Positions 24,844-33,515 are shown, counted from the stretch's first letter. The stretch is DNA of 45,663 nucleotides from Fundidesulfovibrio soli (GCF_022808695.1 NZ_JAKZKW010000027.1:1-45663); one strand, 5' to 3'. Notes: generated by a model from the letters alone, not told the origin. Numbers and translations: made by a program.

Positions 24844-25680
24844 TTAGGGCAGAGGCTCGGAGATGTCGTCCAGGGTGCCCAGGCGGCCGTCCGGCCCCGG
24901 GGAAACCACCCGCCCCCTGCCCTGCGGATCGACGGCGAGCACGTAGGGAGAGCCCCAGGGGTCGCTCTGGACCTCGGACGGGGCGGCATCCGCGTTGCCG
25001 GGCGGCGGCACGGCCCCGAGGAAAAGCTGCCCGCTGGCCGTCTTCCAGGCCTGCCTGCAGGGGGCGTCAGGGGCTAAGCCGCGCAGGTCCGCACCCGTGC
25101 AGGCCTCGAAATCCTTGAGTTTGGGCACCCCTTCCGGAGCTTTCCCAGCGAACCTGGCGACCTGGGTCCAGGCCCGGCCGATGAGGCGCGCTGCCTCAAG
25201 GGCCGTCTCCGCCCTGGCGGCGTCCAACCCTGCGGCCAGCCGGGCGCTGCGCGCCTCCTGCCATCTCCACCATCCCCCGAAGATCGCGGCGGCCGCCAGC
25301 AGCGCGCAGAGCGTCCGCAAGGCGAGCCTGCGGGCCGCGTCGCGCCCCAGGATGTCCCCAGCGTCCTGCCAGGGCCCGGCGCAGAGGGCCGCGTAGCGCT
25401 CCCGCAGCCGCTCCAGGGCCTCCAGGCCCGCGCGCCTGAACGCCTGAAGCGAACCCGGATCGGACCAGCCAGGCTCCAGCCCGGCCGCCGCCTCGGGCAG
25501 CAGGGTCAGGGCGGCCAGTTCCCGCAGGCGGAGGTCGGCCTCGCGGGCCAGGCGGGCGGCATCCTCCATGCGCCCCGCATCCAGGGCCTCGCGCATGGAT
25601 TCCAGCCCCAGCGCAGCGCGCTCCGCCAGCTCCTCGCAGCGCATGCGCCGGAGGCGCGGTTGGTCGTATGCGCCGTTCAT
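24844..25680 (-). CDS. Membrane protein with GspG-like C-terminal motif
   Basis: 278 residues: an N-terminal helical, Arg/Glu/Ala-rich cytoplasmic part (about 1-125), one membrane helix (about 127-145, LCALLAAAAIFGGWW), then an external part ending in DPWGSPYVLAVDP and SPGPDGRLGTLDDI. The last two stretches match the calcium-site C-terminus of type II secretion major pseudopilins (GspG), but the prepilin leader and N-terminal pilin helix are absent. It is therefore not a normal pseudopilin; a membrane sensor or assembly protein with a borrowed GspG fold is possible. The ATG at 25678-25680 overlaps the TGA of the MerR-like gene (ATGA). Last gene of the five-gene chain. Confidence 0.72.
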   Translation of the reverse strand: MNGAYDQPRLRRMRCEELAERAALGLESMREALDAGRMEDAARLAREADLRLRELAALTLLPEAAAGLEPGWSDPGSLQAFRRAGLEALERLRERYAALCAGPWQDAGDILGRDAARRLALRTLCALLAAAAIFGGWWRWQEARSARLAAGLDAARAETALEAARLIGRAWTQVARFAGKAPEGVPKLKDFEACTGADLRGLAPDAPCRQAWKTASGQLFLGAVPPPGNADAAPSEVQSDPWGSPYVLAVDPQGRGRVVSPGPDGRLGTLDDISEPLP

Positions 25681-26579
25681 TGGACCAACGACTCCTTCAC
25701 CTGGCGCAGAAACGTCTGCAGGGCCGCGTCGGACACGGTGCGCCCGCCCACGGACAGGGCCGAGAACCGGGACACGGCGTTGCCCTTGGGCGTCACGGCC
25801 CGGATGAAATGATGGTCGTGGGACTGGCCGCCGCTGCGCAAGCCGAGCACCCACTCCTGCCCGGCACCGCGCCAGAGGGGCTCCACCGCGCCCAGACCCT
25901 TGGCCCGGGTGATGAGGAACTCCTCGAACTGCGCCAGGGAGAAGGCCTTGCCGCCCTTGCTGGTGACGCCCAGGTATTCGCCGTCGGCCGAGAGCACCAC
26001 CACGGGCAGGGCCAGGAAATCCGCCGGGGGCCGGATGGCCGTGCTCACGGCGCTTGGTTTCGGGGCGGGCTTGATCGCGGGCTTGGGCGCGGGCTTTTCT
26101 TGGGCGGAAGGCTTCGGCTGGGATTGGGCCGCCAGGGCGTCGGCCACGGTGTCCAGCCTGGACAGCAGGTCGGCCAGCAGGGAGTGCGTGCGGTTCTGGA
26201 TGGAGAACAGCCCCTCCAGCAGGCCCTCGATGCGGGCCAGGGGGTCCGGGGGGGAAAGGGGAATCTCCGCGCTGCCGGTGGGCGGCGCGGGTTGGGCCTG
26301 CTGCCCAGAGAACTCCTGGGCGGAAAACTCCAGGGCCAGGCGCTCCCGCACCTGCTCCACCGCATAACCTCGCTTGAACAGGGCCTGGATGCGCGCGCAG
26401 ACCTGCCCGGCCTGGGCCGGAAAGCGGATGGGCCGGGTGCCCGACGCCCCGGTGAAGAACTCAGGGAACTTGTGGCGGTAGCTCTTGACCGTGGTCACCG
26501 TGATCCCCAGGGCCGCGGCGATGTCGCGGTGGGTCAGGCTGGGCTCCTCGGCCCCGGGCGCGGCGGGGGTCTCGCTCAT
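25677..26579 (-). CDS. MerR-like DNA-binding protein with novel C-terminal domain
   Basis: 300 residues. Residues about 14-80 form a MerR-type winged helix (LTHRDIAAALGITVTTVKSY, then IRFPAQAGQVCARIQALFKRG). A helical stretch (about 115-150, IEGLLEGLFSIQNRTHSLLA) could dimerise, followed by a Lys/Pro/Ala-rich linker (about 155-185, PAPKPAIKPAPKP) and a C-terminal domain (about 190-295) that I do not recognise. No Cys metal site, so not a metal-sensing MerR. The start overlaps the CNBD gene stop (ATGA) and the stop overlaps the next gene. It may regulate this operon or, given the linker, a separate target. Confidence 0.78.
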   Translation of the reverse strand: MSETPAAPGAEEPSLTHRDIAAALGITVTTVKSYRHKFPEFFTGASGTRPIRFPAQAGQVCARIQALFKRGYAVEQVRERLALEFSAQEFSGQQAQPAPPTGSAEIPLSPPDPLARIEGLLEGLFSIQNRTHSLLADLLSRLDTVADALAAQSQPKPSAQEKPAPKPAIKPAPKPSAVSTAIRPPADFLALPVVVLSADGEYLGVTSKGGKAFSLAQFEEFLITRAKGLGAVEPLWRGAGQEWVLGLRSGGQSHDHHFIRAVTPKGNAVSRFSALSVGGRTVSDAALQTFLRQVKESLVQ

Positions 26580-27085
26580 TTCTTGCCGGAGAGCACCAAG
26601 GCCAGGGCGGTGGTCAGCTTCATGACCTGCTGGTTGCCGGAGCGCACAAGGTCGGCCATGCGCGCGGCCAGAGCGGTGAGCAGGCGGCAGCCCAGCTCGG
26701 GCTCGCGGCGCACCAGATCGAAGAGCCGGGCCCTGTCCGTGACCAGGAAGGTCGAGGGCTCCAGCGTCTCCACTGTGGCGGAGCGCGGGTTGTCGGAGAT
26801 CAGGCCCATCTCCCCGAAGAAGGGCAGCGCCTCCCCGGTGAGGGTGGCCAGCACCTTGGTCGGGTCCAGGCCGCCCAGGGCGGCGGCGTCAACGGGCAGT
26901 AGCATGGACTTGACGATACGCACCCGCCCCTGGACCAGCACGAACATCTCCTCCCCGGGCTCGTTCTCCACGATCACGCGGGTGCCGGCCCCGACCTGGC
27001 GCGGCTCGAAGATGGGGCGCACCTTGGCCAGGGCGTCCTCGTCAAGGCCGCGCAGCAAGCCGATGTCTTTCCAGCGTACGTCCAT
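26576..27085 (-). CDS. Stand-alone cyclic-nucleotide-binding-domain protein
   Basis: 169 residues consisting of one CNBD/Crp-like beta-roll (about 15-140). Its phosphate-binding cassette region reads FFGEMGLISDNPRSATV, with the GE and RSA positions of a ligand-binding site. There is no DNA-binding helix-turn-helix and no membrane segment. The gene shares a base with the stop of the K+-channel gene (TGATG at 27083-27087), so the pair may be a two-protein version of a cyclic-nucleotide-gated K+ channel. Ligand (cAMP, cGMP, c-di-GMP or none) is not determinable. Confidence 0.87.
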   Translation of the reverse strand: MDVRWKDIGLLRGLDEDALAKVRPIFEPRQVGAGTRVIVENEPGEEMFVLVQGRVRIVKSMLLPVDAAALGGLDPTKVLATLTGEALPFFGEMGLISDNPRSATVETLEPSTFLVTDRARLFDLVRREPELGCRLLTALAARMADLVRSGNQQVMKLTTALALVLSGKK

Positions 27086-28239
27086 CAGGGCCTGCGCTCC
27101 AGGTAGACGATGCCGTCGAAGCTCTCCAGGGGCAGCTCCGGCCCGGGGTTGAGCACCACCTCGGAGCCTTGCTGGCCCAGGCTGTCGCTCTGGCCCGAGG
27201 TCTTGATCAGCTCCATGACGAAACGGTCCAGCCCTTCAGAGGCGTCCAGCACGTCGGAGAGCCGCAGCTCGCGGGGCAGGCGGCACACGCCCAGGGGCAG
27301 CTGCCCGCTGGCTTCGAGGCTCTGGCGCACCAGCTCCGCCCAGGAGGACTTCTTCTCAGCCGCGCTCATGGCCCGGTAACGGAAGTTGCCGCCCTTGCCC
27401 AAGCCAGGCATCCCGCCCAACAGGGCGCGCAGCACGTCGTGCATCACGGGGTGGGCGGCCATGAAGGCCAGGGTCCGCCCGGTGAGCTCCTCCCGGCCGA
27501 GGGCCTTGGTCACGCCCGCGCGGAGGAGGTGGTCGCGGCTCTGGTCGTGCATGGCCTCGGCGTAGACGGTCAGGTCAGGGGCCAGGGAGCGCAGGGTCAG
27601 GGCGGTGAGCACGCTCAGGTTGTCGGCCTCCTCCCCGGGGATGTGGTCCGACGCCAGGATGTAGGCCACCCGGGCCTTGGCCGGGTTGGCCCGCTCCAGA
27701 ACTGACCTGTGCGCCGGGTTGCCGCGCACGAAGGAGAGGTCGGGCCCCAGGCTCATGGCCTCGGCCTCCTGCTCGAAGGCGGCCGGGTCCATGTCGCAGG
27801 CCAGCACCACGGGCGCTCCGGCCAGATCGGACAGGCGGCGCAGGTGCTCCACGAGCATGCGCCCGTGGCCGTTCCAGCCCAGGATGAGGATGTGTCCTTG
27901 CTTGTCCAAACGCAGCAACCCCCGCCGTTTCAACGTCTGCCGCTCCACCATGGCCGAGGCCATGGTGCCGGTCAACACCGAGACAAGCCCGATGCCCGAT
28001 GCCATGACCCCCATGCCCAGGAGCCTCCCAGGCACGGTCTTGGGGGCGAAGTCGCCGTAGCCCACGGTGAACAGCGTCACCATGGCCCACCACAGCCCCT
28101 CGAAGAAGCCTACGGGTTCGGCCTGCGTGCCTGTCTCAAACCACCAGAACCCGGCCGCCGAGACGGCCAGGATGACCGCCATGAGTGTAAGCGGCAGGGT
28201 AAAGGGGCTCTCAGTCAGCTTGGCCCAGGGTCTCGGCAT
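27085..28239 (-). CDS. Two-helix K+ channel with RCK (TrkA-N) domain
   Basis: Potassium channel subunit of 384 residues. Two membrane helices (about 14-35 and 72-94) flank a pore loop with the selectivity filter TVGYGD (58-63). The cytoplasmic part contains an RCK Rossmann domain starting HILILGWNGHGRML (about 116) and continuing to about 250, then a C-terminal region ending FDGIVYLERRP. The MthK/KtrC-like layout suggests a ligand- or nucleotide-gated homotetramer. The ATG at 28237-28239 lies within the 3' end of the HMGL-family enzyme gene (29-base overlap). The next gene is a free CNBD, possibly the channel's regulatory subunit. Confidence 0.9.
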   Translation of the reverse strand: MPRPWAKLTESPFTLPLTLMAVILAVSAAGFWWFETGTQAEPVGFFEGLWWAMVTLFTVGYGDFAPKTVPGRLLGMGVMASGIGLVSVLTGTMASAMVERQTLKRRGLLRLDKQGHILILGWNGHGRMLVEHLRRLSDLAGAPVVLACDMDPAAFEQEAEAMSLGPDLSFVRGNPAHRSVLERANPAKARVAYILASDHIPGEEADNLSVLTALTLRSLAPDLTVYAEAMHDQSRDHLLRAGVTKALGREELTGRTLAFMAAHPVMHDVLRALLGGMPGLGKGGNFRYRAMSAAEKKSSWAELVRQSLEASGQLPLGVCRLPRELRLSDVLDASEGLDRFVMELIKTSGQSDSLGQQGSEVVLNPGPELPLESFDGIVYLERRP

Positions 28240-30034
28240 CTTCCAGGTCGCTGTGGCGCTTGAGCAGCTCCTCGAAGCGGATGTCCGCGCCGAGCACGCC
28301 GGTTATCTCGTCGCGCTCGTTGGCCACGGGCACGGACACTGTGAGGCAGAGCTTGCCCGTGAAGGTGGAGCGGTAGAAGTCCGTGATGTGCAGCTTGCCG
28401 TTCTGCATGGGCTGGATGAACCACTCGCGGTCGGACTGGTCCACCCCTTCGGTCATGGAGGCGTACTTGGGCCTGTCCACGGGGTTGGCCACGTGGGAGG
28501 TGACCAGCTTGCCCCTGGTGTCGGTCAGGTACATGAACTGGATGAAGGGGTAGTCCGAGAGGAAGGTGGCCATGCACTCCGTGGCCGGGGCCACTTCCAG
28601 CTCGCTGATGCAGGGCTGCTCCGAGAGCTTGAGGATGAGCTGCGAGGCGATGGTGTGGGCCAGCTTCTTGAGGTGGTCGAACTCGGAGGGGAAGAGCTCG
28701 GGCATGTAGCGCTTCACCAGGGTCTTCATCTCCTGGTTGGAGAAGGAGGTGTTGCGCCCGCCCTCGTAGGCCTCCATGATGCGGGAGTAGATCTTGTCCA
28801 CGGCCGGGTGGCGCTTGTCCACCCGCTGTTCCTCGTCCAGCTCCAGCTCGGTGTTGATCCAGTAGCTCACGCCCGCCTTGCCGGACTTGTCCGTGATGAT
28901 GATCGGCACGGGGCGGCCCAGGATCTTCTGGGTGTCGAAGATGTTGTAGATTTCCTCGTTCTTGGCCAGGCCGTCCACGTGGATGCCCGCCGAGGTGGCG
29001 TTGAAGTCGCGCCCGGCGAAGGGGTAGTTGGCGGGCACGTTGTAGTCCAGCTCGTCCTCGAAGTAGCGCACGATCTCGGAGATCACCTGGGTGTTGGCCG
29101 CGTCGTCCTCGCCGGTGAGCGAGATGTACTCGATGATCATGGCCTCAAGCGGCGCGTTGCCGGTGCGCTCGCCGAAGCCCAGCAGGGTGCAGTTGGCGCC
29201 GGCGCAGCCCGAAAGCCAGGCCGTGGCCGCGTTGATGAGCACCTTGTGGAAGTCGTTGTGGCCGTGCCACTCCAGCCATTCGCCGGGCACCTCGGCCTCG
29301 TCGGTGAAGGCGCGCACCACCTTGGCCACGCTGCGCGGGATGGACGCCGAGGGATAGGGCACGCCGTAGCCCATGGTGTCGCACAGGCGGATCTTCACGG
29401 GCATGCCCGCATCCTTGCTGCGGGCCATGAGCGCGCGGGCGAAGGGGATGCAGAAGCCGTAGATGTCGGCGCGGGTCACGTCCTCGAAGTGGCAGCGCGG
29501 CACGATGCCCCACTCCAGGGCCTGGTCCACCACGGAGAGGTAGTCGGCCATGGCGGCCTTGCGGTCTTTCCCGAGCTTCAAATAGACGTGGTAGTCCGAG
29601 ACGGAGGTGAGCATCCCCGTCTCCTTGAGGCCCAGCTGCTTGACCAGCTTGAGGTCGGCCTTGTTGGCCCTGATCCAGCCCGTGACCTCGGGGAACTTGT
29701 AGTCCTTGGCGAGGCAGGCCTCCACGGCCCGGCGGTCCTTGTCGGAGTAGAGGAAGAATTCGCTGGCCCGGATCAGCCCGGAGTGGCCCCCGAGCTTGTG
29801 CAGCAGGTCGTAGATGTGCGCGATCTGGCGCACGGTGTAGGGCGGGCGGGCCTGCTGGCCGTCGCGGAAGGTGGTGTCCGTGATGAACATCTTCTCCGCG
29901 GGGCGGGGAAGGACCATCGTGTCGTCGAAGCTGACGCGGCTGACCTTGGTGTAGGGGAACAGCTCCCGATAGAGCTCGGGCTTCTCCCTGTTCTGCAGGC
30001 GGTGGAGCGAACGGTTGAGATGCATCAGGGACAT
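28211..30034 (-). CDS. HMGL-family (Re-citrate/homocitrate synthase-like) enzyme with C-terminal Cache-like domain
   Basis: 607 residues. The DRE-TIM metallolyase domain (about 45-400) has DTTFRDGQQ (53-61), HGHND in WLEWHGHNDFHKVL, and GFGERTGNAPLEAM, the metal and acyl-CoA sites of isopropylmalate/homocitrate/Re-citrate synthases. From memory, Desulfovibrio lacks Si-citrate synthase and uses an enzyme of this group to make citrate, so Re-citrate synthase is the best guess. Residues about 472-595 (FIQFMYLTDTRGKLVTSH, then DREWFIQPM and SVPVANERDEITGVLGADI) look like a Cache/PDC sensor domain, normally extracytoplasmic, here attached to a cytoplasmic enzyme. GAGGAAG precedes the ATG at 30032-30034. 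First gene of a five-gene overlapping operon. Confidence 0.85.
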   Translation of the reverse strand: MSLMHLNRSLHRLQNREKPELYRELFPYTKVSRVSFDDTMVLPRPAEKMFITDTTFRDGQQARPPYTVRQIAHIYDLLHKLGGHSGLIRASEFFLYSDKDRRAVEACLAKDYKFPEVTGWIRANKADLKLVKQLGLKETGMLTSVSDYHVYLKLGKDRKAAMADYLSVVDQALEWGIVPRCHFEDVTRADIYGFCIPFARALMARSKDAGMPVKIRLCDTMGYGVPYPSASIPRSVAKVVRAFTDEAEVPGEWLEWHGHNDFHKVLINAATAWLSGCAGANCTLLGFGERTGNAPLEAMIIEYISLTGEDDAANTQVISEIVRYFEDELDYNVPANYPFAGRDFNATSAGIHVDGLAKNEEIYNIFDTQKILGRPVPIIITDKSGKAGVSYWINTELELDEEQRVDKRHPAVDKIYSRIMEAYEGGRNTSFSNQEMKTLVKRYMPELFPSEFDHLKKLAHTIASQLILKLSEQPCISELEVAPATECMATFLSDYPFIQFMYLTDTRGKLVTSHVANPVDRPKYASMTEGVDQSDREWFIQPMQNGKLHITDFYRSTFTGKLCLTVSVPVANERDEITGVLGADIRFEELLKRHSDLEDAETLGQAD

Positions 30035-30144
30035 GGCGGGGACTTCCTCCTTGAGGGCGATGGCGCGGCGGGCAGGCGGCCCCGGGAGCAGGGGCCGGGC
30101 CTTCCGACAACGTAGCTTCACCGAACCGTCGATGAAGCAGGTTG

Positions 30145-30275
30145 TCGCGGCCTGTTCAAAAAACTCGCTGGCAAGGCGCAAGAAAAAGTCAAGGCCGAAG
30201 CGTATGCTGCATACGCGAGGGTTTGACTTTTTTAAAGCAACGCAGCCAGTGAGGATTTTTCAACAGGCTGCTAGG
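30145..30275. repeat. Palindromic intergenic element, copy 1
   Basis: About 127 bp bounded by inverted ends (GCGGCCTGTTCAAAAA and TTTTTCAACAGGCTGC). Nested stems include CTCGCTGGC/GCCAGTGAG, AGTCAA/TTGACT and a GCGTATG/CATACGC tip. A second copy is at 35808-35939. The TAG stop of the adjoining minus-strand gene (30271-30273) lies in the element's right end. It carries no gene. It may be a MITE-like or structured-RNA element and could serve as terminator. Confidence 0.88.
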
Positions 30276-31041
30276 CCTTCATTCTCTCCATCCAAGTATC
30301 AACGATTTGCTTTTCCCGCAACACGCGCGGGTTTGCGGGGGCAAGCTCGTAGGCGGCGCCCGCGGCTTCGGCGGCGTGGGTCATCCAGCCGCCCTGGCGC
30401 AGGCTCTGGGCGGCCATGACGTAGAGCATCTCCGGCTGGTTGCGGTACACCGCGCGGGTGAAGTCCTCGAAGTCGGAGCCGAAGAACTTGCGCACCAGGG
30501 CGTTCTGCTCGAACAAGAAGCGCCCCAGGAGCGGGTTCTCGCCCTGGTCCTCCAGGTAGGCGCCCAGCAGCTTGCGGCAGCGCGCGAAGAAGAAGCGCAC
30601 GCGGGCGATCTCCCTGCGGATGGATTCGGTGGTCTGCAGCACCACCTGGAACAGCTCGCGGGAGATGACGTGGTCCTCCTCGGGGAGCTCCTGGTCCATC
30701 AGTTCGCGGAACCAGGGGCCGTAGTTCTGCTGCTGGTAGGCGTCCTCCTTGAGCTTCATGGTCTCGTGGAAGATGTAGCCGATGGACCAGTCCAGGAACT
30801 GCCCGGCCAAGAGCTGCTTGCCGTCGTTGCGGAACAGGTGGTGGGCGGTGTCCTTGAGGCGCCAGAGCAGGCCCTTGTTCATCTCCTCGCCCACCAGGGA
30901 GTGCAGCACCTCGAAGGAGAGCTGGGAGGTGCGGTCGAAGATGGCGAACTGGCTCTCCAGGATGTCGGCGGAGAGGCAGAGGTCGCGCAGCATGTCGCGC
31001 ACGAACTCGGGCAGCTTTTCGGTGATCCAGGCTTTTGACAT
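30271..31041 (-). CDS. Uncharacterised protein linked to a Lon-like protease
   Basis: 256 residues, mainly helical and rich in aromatic, charged residues (for example IGYIFHETMKLKEDAYQQQN, RREIARVRFFFARCRKLLG). No signal peptide, membrane segment or recognised domain. The ATG at 31039-31041 comes three bases after the protease stop, so the two are surely co-expressed; it could be a substrate, adaptor or regulator of the protease. Its TAG stop is supplied by the palindromic element that begins just after it, so the last residues could differ in strains lacking the element. Confidence 0.78.
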   Translation of the reverse strand: MSKAWITEKLPEFVRDMLRDLCLSADILESQFAIFDRTSQLSFEVLHSLVGEEMNKGLLWRLKDTAHHLFRNDGKQLLAGQFLDWSIGYIFHETMKLKEDAYQQQNYGPWFRELMDQELPEEDHVISRELFQVVLQTTESIRREIARVRFFFARCRKLLGAYLEDQGENPLLGRFLFEQNALVRKFFGSDFEDFTRAVYRNQPEMLYVMAAQSLRQGGWMTHAAEAAGAAYELAPANPRVLREKQIVDTWMERMKA

Positions 31042-31044
31042 GGC

Positions 31045-33471
31045 TCAGGGCTCGCAGTTCAGACGGTTCACGCCGGACCAGCGCGAGGCCAGTGCGGCGA
31101 ATCGGGCCAGCTTCTCGTCCACCAGGCGGAACAGGCTCCCCTCGGGGAACAGCCCGTCCGGGCCGCGCTGCCCGGCGGGCATGCCGGAGAGCAGCTCGAT
31201 GGCCTCCTCGATGCTTCCGAGCGGATAGATGTTGAACTGGCCGTTGCGCACGGCCTCCAGCACCTCTTCCTTGAGCATCAGGTTGACCACGTTGTCCGCC
31301 GGGATGAGCACCCCCTGCCCACCCGTGAGGCCCCGGCGCTTGCAGACCTCGTAGAAGCCCTCGATCTTCTGGTTCACCCCGCCCACGGCCATGATTGCCC
31401 CGGAGGAGCTCACCGCGCCGGTGAAGGCCAGGGAGAGGTTCAGCGGCGCGCCCGACAACGCGGAGAGCAGCGCGGCCAGCTCCGCGCCGGAGGCGGAGTC
31501 GCCCTCCACCTCGGCGTAGCTCTGCTCGAAGCAGAGGCTGCCGGTGAGCACCACGGGCTTGTCCTGCGCGAACTGGCTCACCAGGTAGCTCTTGAGGATC
31601 ATCATGCCCTTGGTGTGGATGGGCCCGCCCAGCTCGGCCTCGCGCTCCAGGTCCAGGATGCCGCCGTGACCCACGCCCACGGTGCAGGCGATCTGGTGGG
31701 GCAGGCCGAAGGCGAAGTCGCCGTACATGCGCACCGAGAGCCCGTTGGCCCGGCCCACGGCGCTGCCCGAGGTGGAGACCTTGATCATCTCGCGGTCGTA
31801 CTCGGCCAGGAACTCCTCCTCCAGGAGGTTGGCGCGGAACAGCCTGGCGTCGCGGGCGGCGCGCAGCACGCCGGCGTCCACCATGTCCCTGCCGCGGATG
31901 CCCGCCAGGGCCGAGGCCTCGCACATGAGCTCCCGCAGGAGCGGCAGGCGCAGGGTCAGGCGGGTCTGGTCGTCGCAGAGGGCGGAGGCCTGCTCCACCA
32001 GGGCGGCCAGGGCCCCCCGGTCGAAGGGCTTGAGCCCGCCCTCGTCGATGACGCGGCGCAGCATGGAGAGCAGCGCCGCCTCGTTGGCCGGGGTGCGGGG
32101 GATGTGGTCCTGCAGGTGGGCCTTGAGCTTGAAGAGCTTCTGGAAGCGCTCGTCGCCGTAGAGCAGCACCTCGTAGGCCTCGTCGGTGCCCACCAGGATC
32201 ACCTTGGCCGTGAGCGGCACCGGCTCCGGCTCGATGGTGCGGGTGCGCACCTGCTCGCCGTCGGCGGGGTCCTCGATGCGGCACAGGCCGGAGCGCAGCG
32301 CGCGCAGCAGGCCCTCCCAGGCCTGGGCCCCGTGGGCCAGGTCGTCGATGCGCAGCACCAGGAAGCCGCCCAGGGCGCGGTGAATGGCCCCGGGCTTGAT
32401 CAGGGTGTGGTCGGTGTAGAGCGCTCCGAAGTCGGATTCGCGCTCCACGCAGCCCAGCAGGTTGTGGTGGGTGGGGTGGTCCTCGATGACCACGGGGGCG
32501 CCCTCCAGCCGGGAGTTGTCCACGAAGAGGTTGACCTCGTAGCGGGCGATGAGGCCGTCGGCGGTGAGGCCCTGGTCCTGCCCGGGGTGCACGGGCACGG
32601 GCGGGGCGTCCTTGACCAGGAATCCCTCGTAGTTCTCGATGACGTCCTGGCGCACCCCGCGCAGGAAGCGCAGCACCTCCGGCTGGTCCGCGAACTCGGC
32701 CAGCAGCGCCTCCAGGTGGAAGTCCACCACCTCGCCCACGGTCTGCTGGTCGAGCTTCTTCTCGTTCTCGCGGTAGGTGCGGTCCTCGGCGGCCAGGGTG
32801 CGCATGTAGCCGCCCATGTCGGAGAGGATCTCGTCGCCCTGCTGCTTGAGGGACTTGCGCAGATCCGGGTCCATGCGCTCGTAGTCCTCGTCGCTGACCA
32901 CCTTGCCCTCAAGCAGGGGGTAGAGGGTCATGCCGCCCTGCTCGTCCACGTCCAGGTTGAAGCCCTGCTCGGCGGCGCGCTCCTCCATCTCGGAGAACAG
33001 CTCCTCGCGCACGCTCTGGAAGTCGCGCTGGAGGCTCTGGCGCCTGGCCAGGTGGCCCTCCTGCTCGAAGCGGATGGGTATCTCGTCGCGCACGGCCGCC
33101 ACGGCCTTGGCCGTCTCGGCCTTGAGCCTGCGCCCCTGGCCCGGGGGCAGGGTCAGGGCGGCGGGGCGGTCCTGGTCCTCGAAGTTGTGCACGTAGACGA
33201 TGTCCGGGGGCGTGGGGGCCTTGGCCGCCACCGGGGTCAGGAAGCGTTTGAGGAAATAGGTGCGGCCCTGGTAGGGCTCCCCGGCCAGGAAGATGTTGTA
33301 TTCGCGCCCGCTGAGCGAGAGCCCCAGCTCCAGCGCCGAGAGGGCCCGCGGCTGGAAGGACGCGTCGGAGGCCTCGGCCTCCGGCAGCGTGGTGCTGTCG
33401 TCGCAGGGAATGGATTCAGGGGGGCAGACGGCCCGGAGCTTTTCCGGAGCCAGAGGCGAAGGCTTGGGCAT
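31045..33471 (-). CDS. Lon-like ATP-dependent protease (AAA_32/COG1067 type)
   Basis: 808-residue protease. The C-terminal Lon domain has the Ser/Lys dyad, Ser659 (EGDSASGAELAALL) and Lys702 (VNQKIEGF), 43 residues apart as in E. coli Lon. The ATPase part is of the AAA_32 type. Its P-loop region reads GEPYQGRT (64-71), with Arg in place of the Walker A Lys, which is frequent in this subfamily but leaves ATP use uncertain. A helical insertion (about 120-300) and a Walker-B-like FLVLRIDDL follow. The ATG at 33469-33471 has AGGA eight bases upstream; an earlier ATG at 33498 has none. Followed by the uncharacterised partner gene. Confidence 0.9.
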   Translation of the reverse strand: MPKPSPLAPEKLRAVCPPESIPCDDSTTLPEAEASDASFQPRALSALELGLSLSGREYNIFLAGEPYQGRTYFLKRFLTPVAAKAPTPPDIVYVHNFEDQDRPAALTLPPGQGRRLKAETAKAVAAVRDEIPIRFEQEGHLARRQSLQRDFQSVREELFSEMEERAAEQGFNLDVDEQGGMTLYPLLEGKVVSDEDYERMDPDLRKSLKQQGDEILSDMGGYMRTLAAEDRTYRENEKKLDQQTVGEVVDFHLEALLAEFADQPEVLRFLRGVRQDVIENYEGFLVKDAPPVPVHPGQDQGLTADGLIARYEVNLFVDNSRLEGAPVVIEDHPTHHNLLGCVERESDFGALYTDHTLIKPGAIHRALGGFLVLRIDDLAHGAQAWEGLLRALRSGLCRIEDPADGEQVRTRTIEPEPVPLTAKVILVGTDEAYEVLLYGDERFQKLFKLKAHLQDHIPRTPANEAALLSMLRRVIDEGGLKPFDRGALAALVEQASALCDDQTRLTLRLPLLRELMCEASALAGIRGRDMVDAGVLRAARDARLFRANLLEEEFLAEYDREMIKVSTSGSAVGRANGLSVRMYGDFAFGLPHQIACTVGVGHGGILDLEREAELGGPIHTKGMMILKSYLVSQFAQDKPVVLTGSLCFEQSYAEVEGDSASGAELAALLSALSGAPLNLSLAFTGAVSSSGAIMAVGGVNQKIEGFYEVCKRRGLTGGQGVLIPADNVVNLMLKEEVLEAVRNGQFNIYPLGSIEEAIELLSGMPAGQRGPDGLFPEGSLFRLVDEKLARFAALASRWSGVNRLNCEP

Positions 33472-33515
33472 GGGGTATCCTGAAAGAATCTTTGTCATAG
33501 AGTAACGCTTGGCAG

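Noticed and set aside
24844-25680. Type II secretion pseudopilin gene
   Set aside because: No prepilin cleavage site or N-terminal pilin helix, and no other secretion genes nearby; only the C-terminal motif is GspG-like.
30145-30275. tRNA or small regulatory RNA gene
   Set aside because: The folded element lacks tRNA arms and anticodon features and recurs at 35808; better explained as a dispersed palindromic element.
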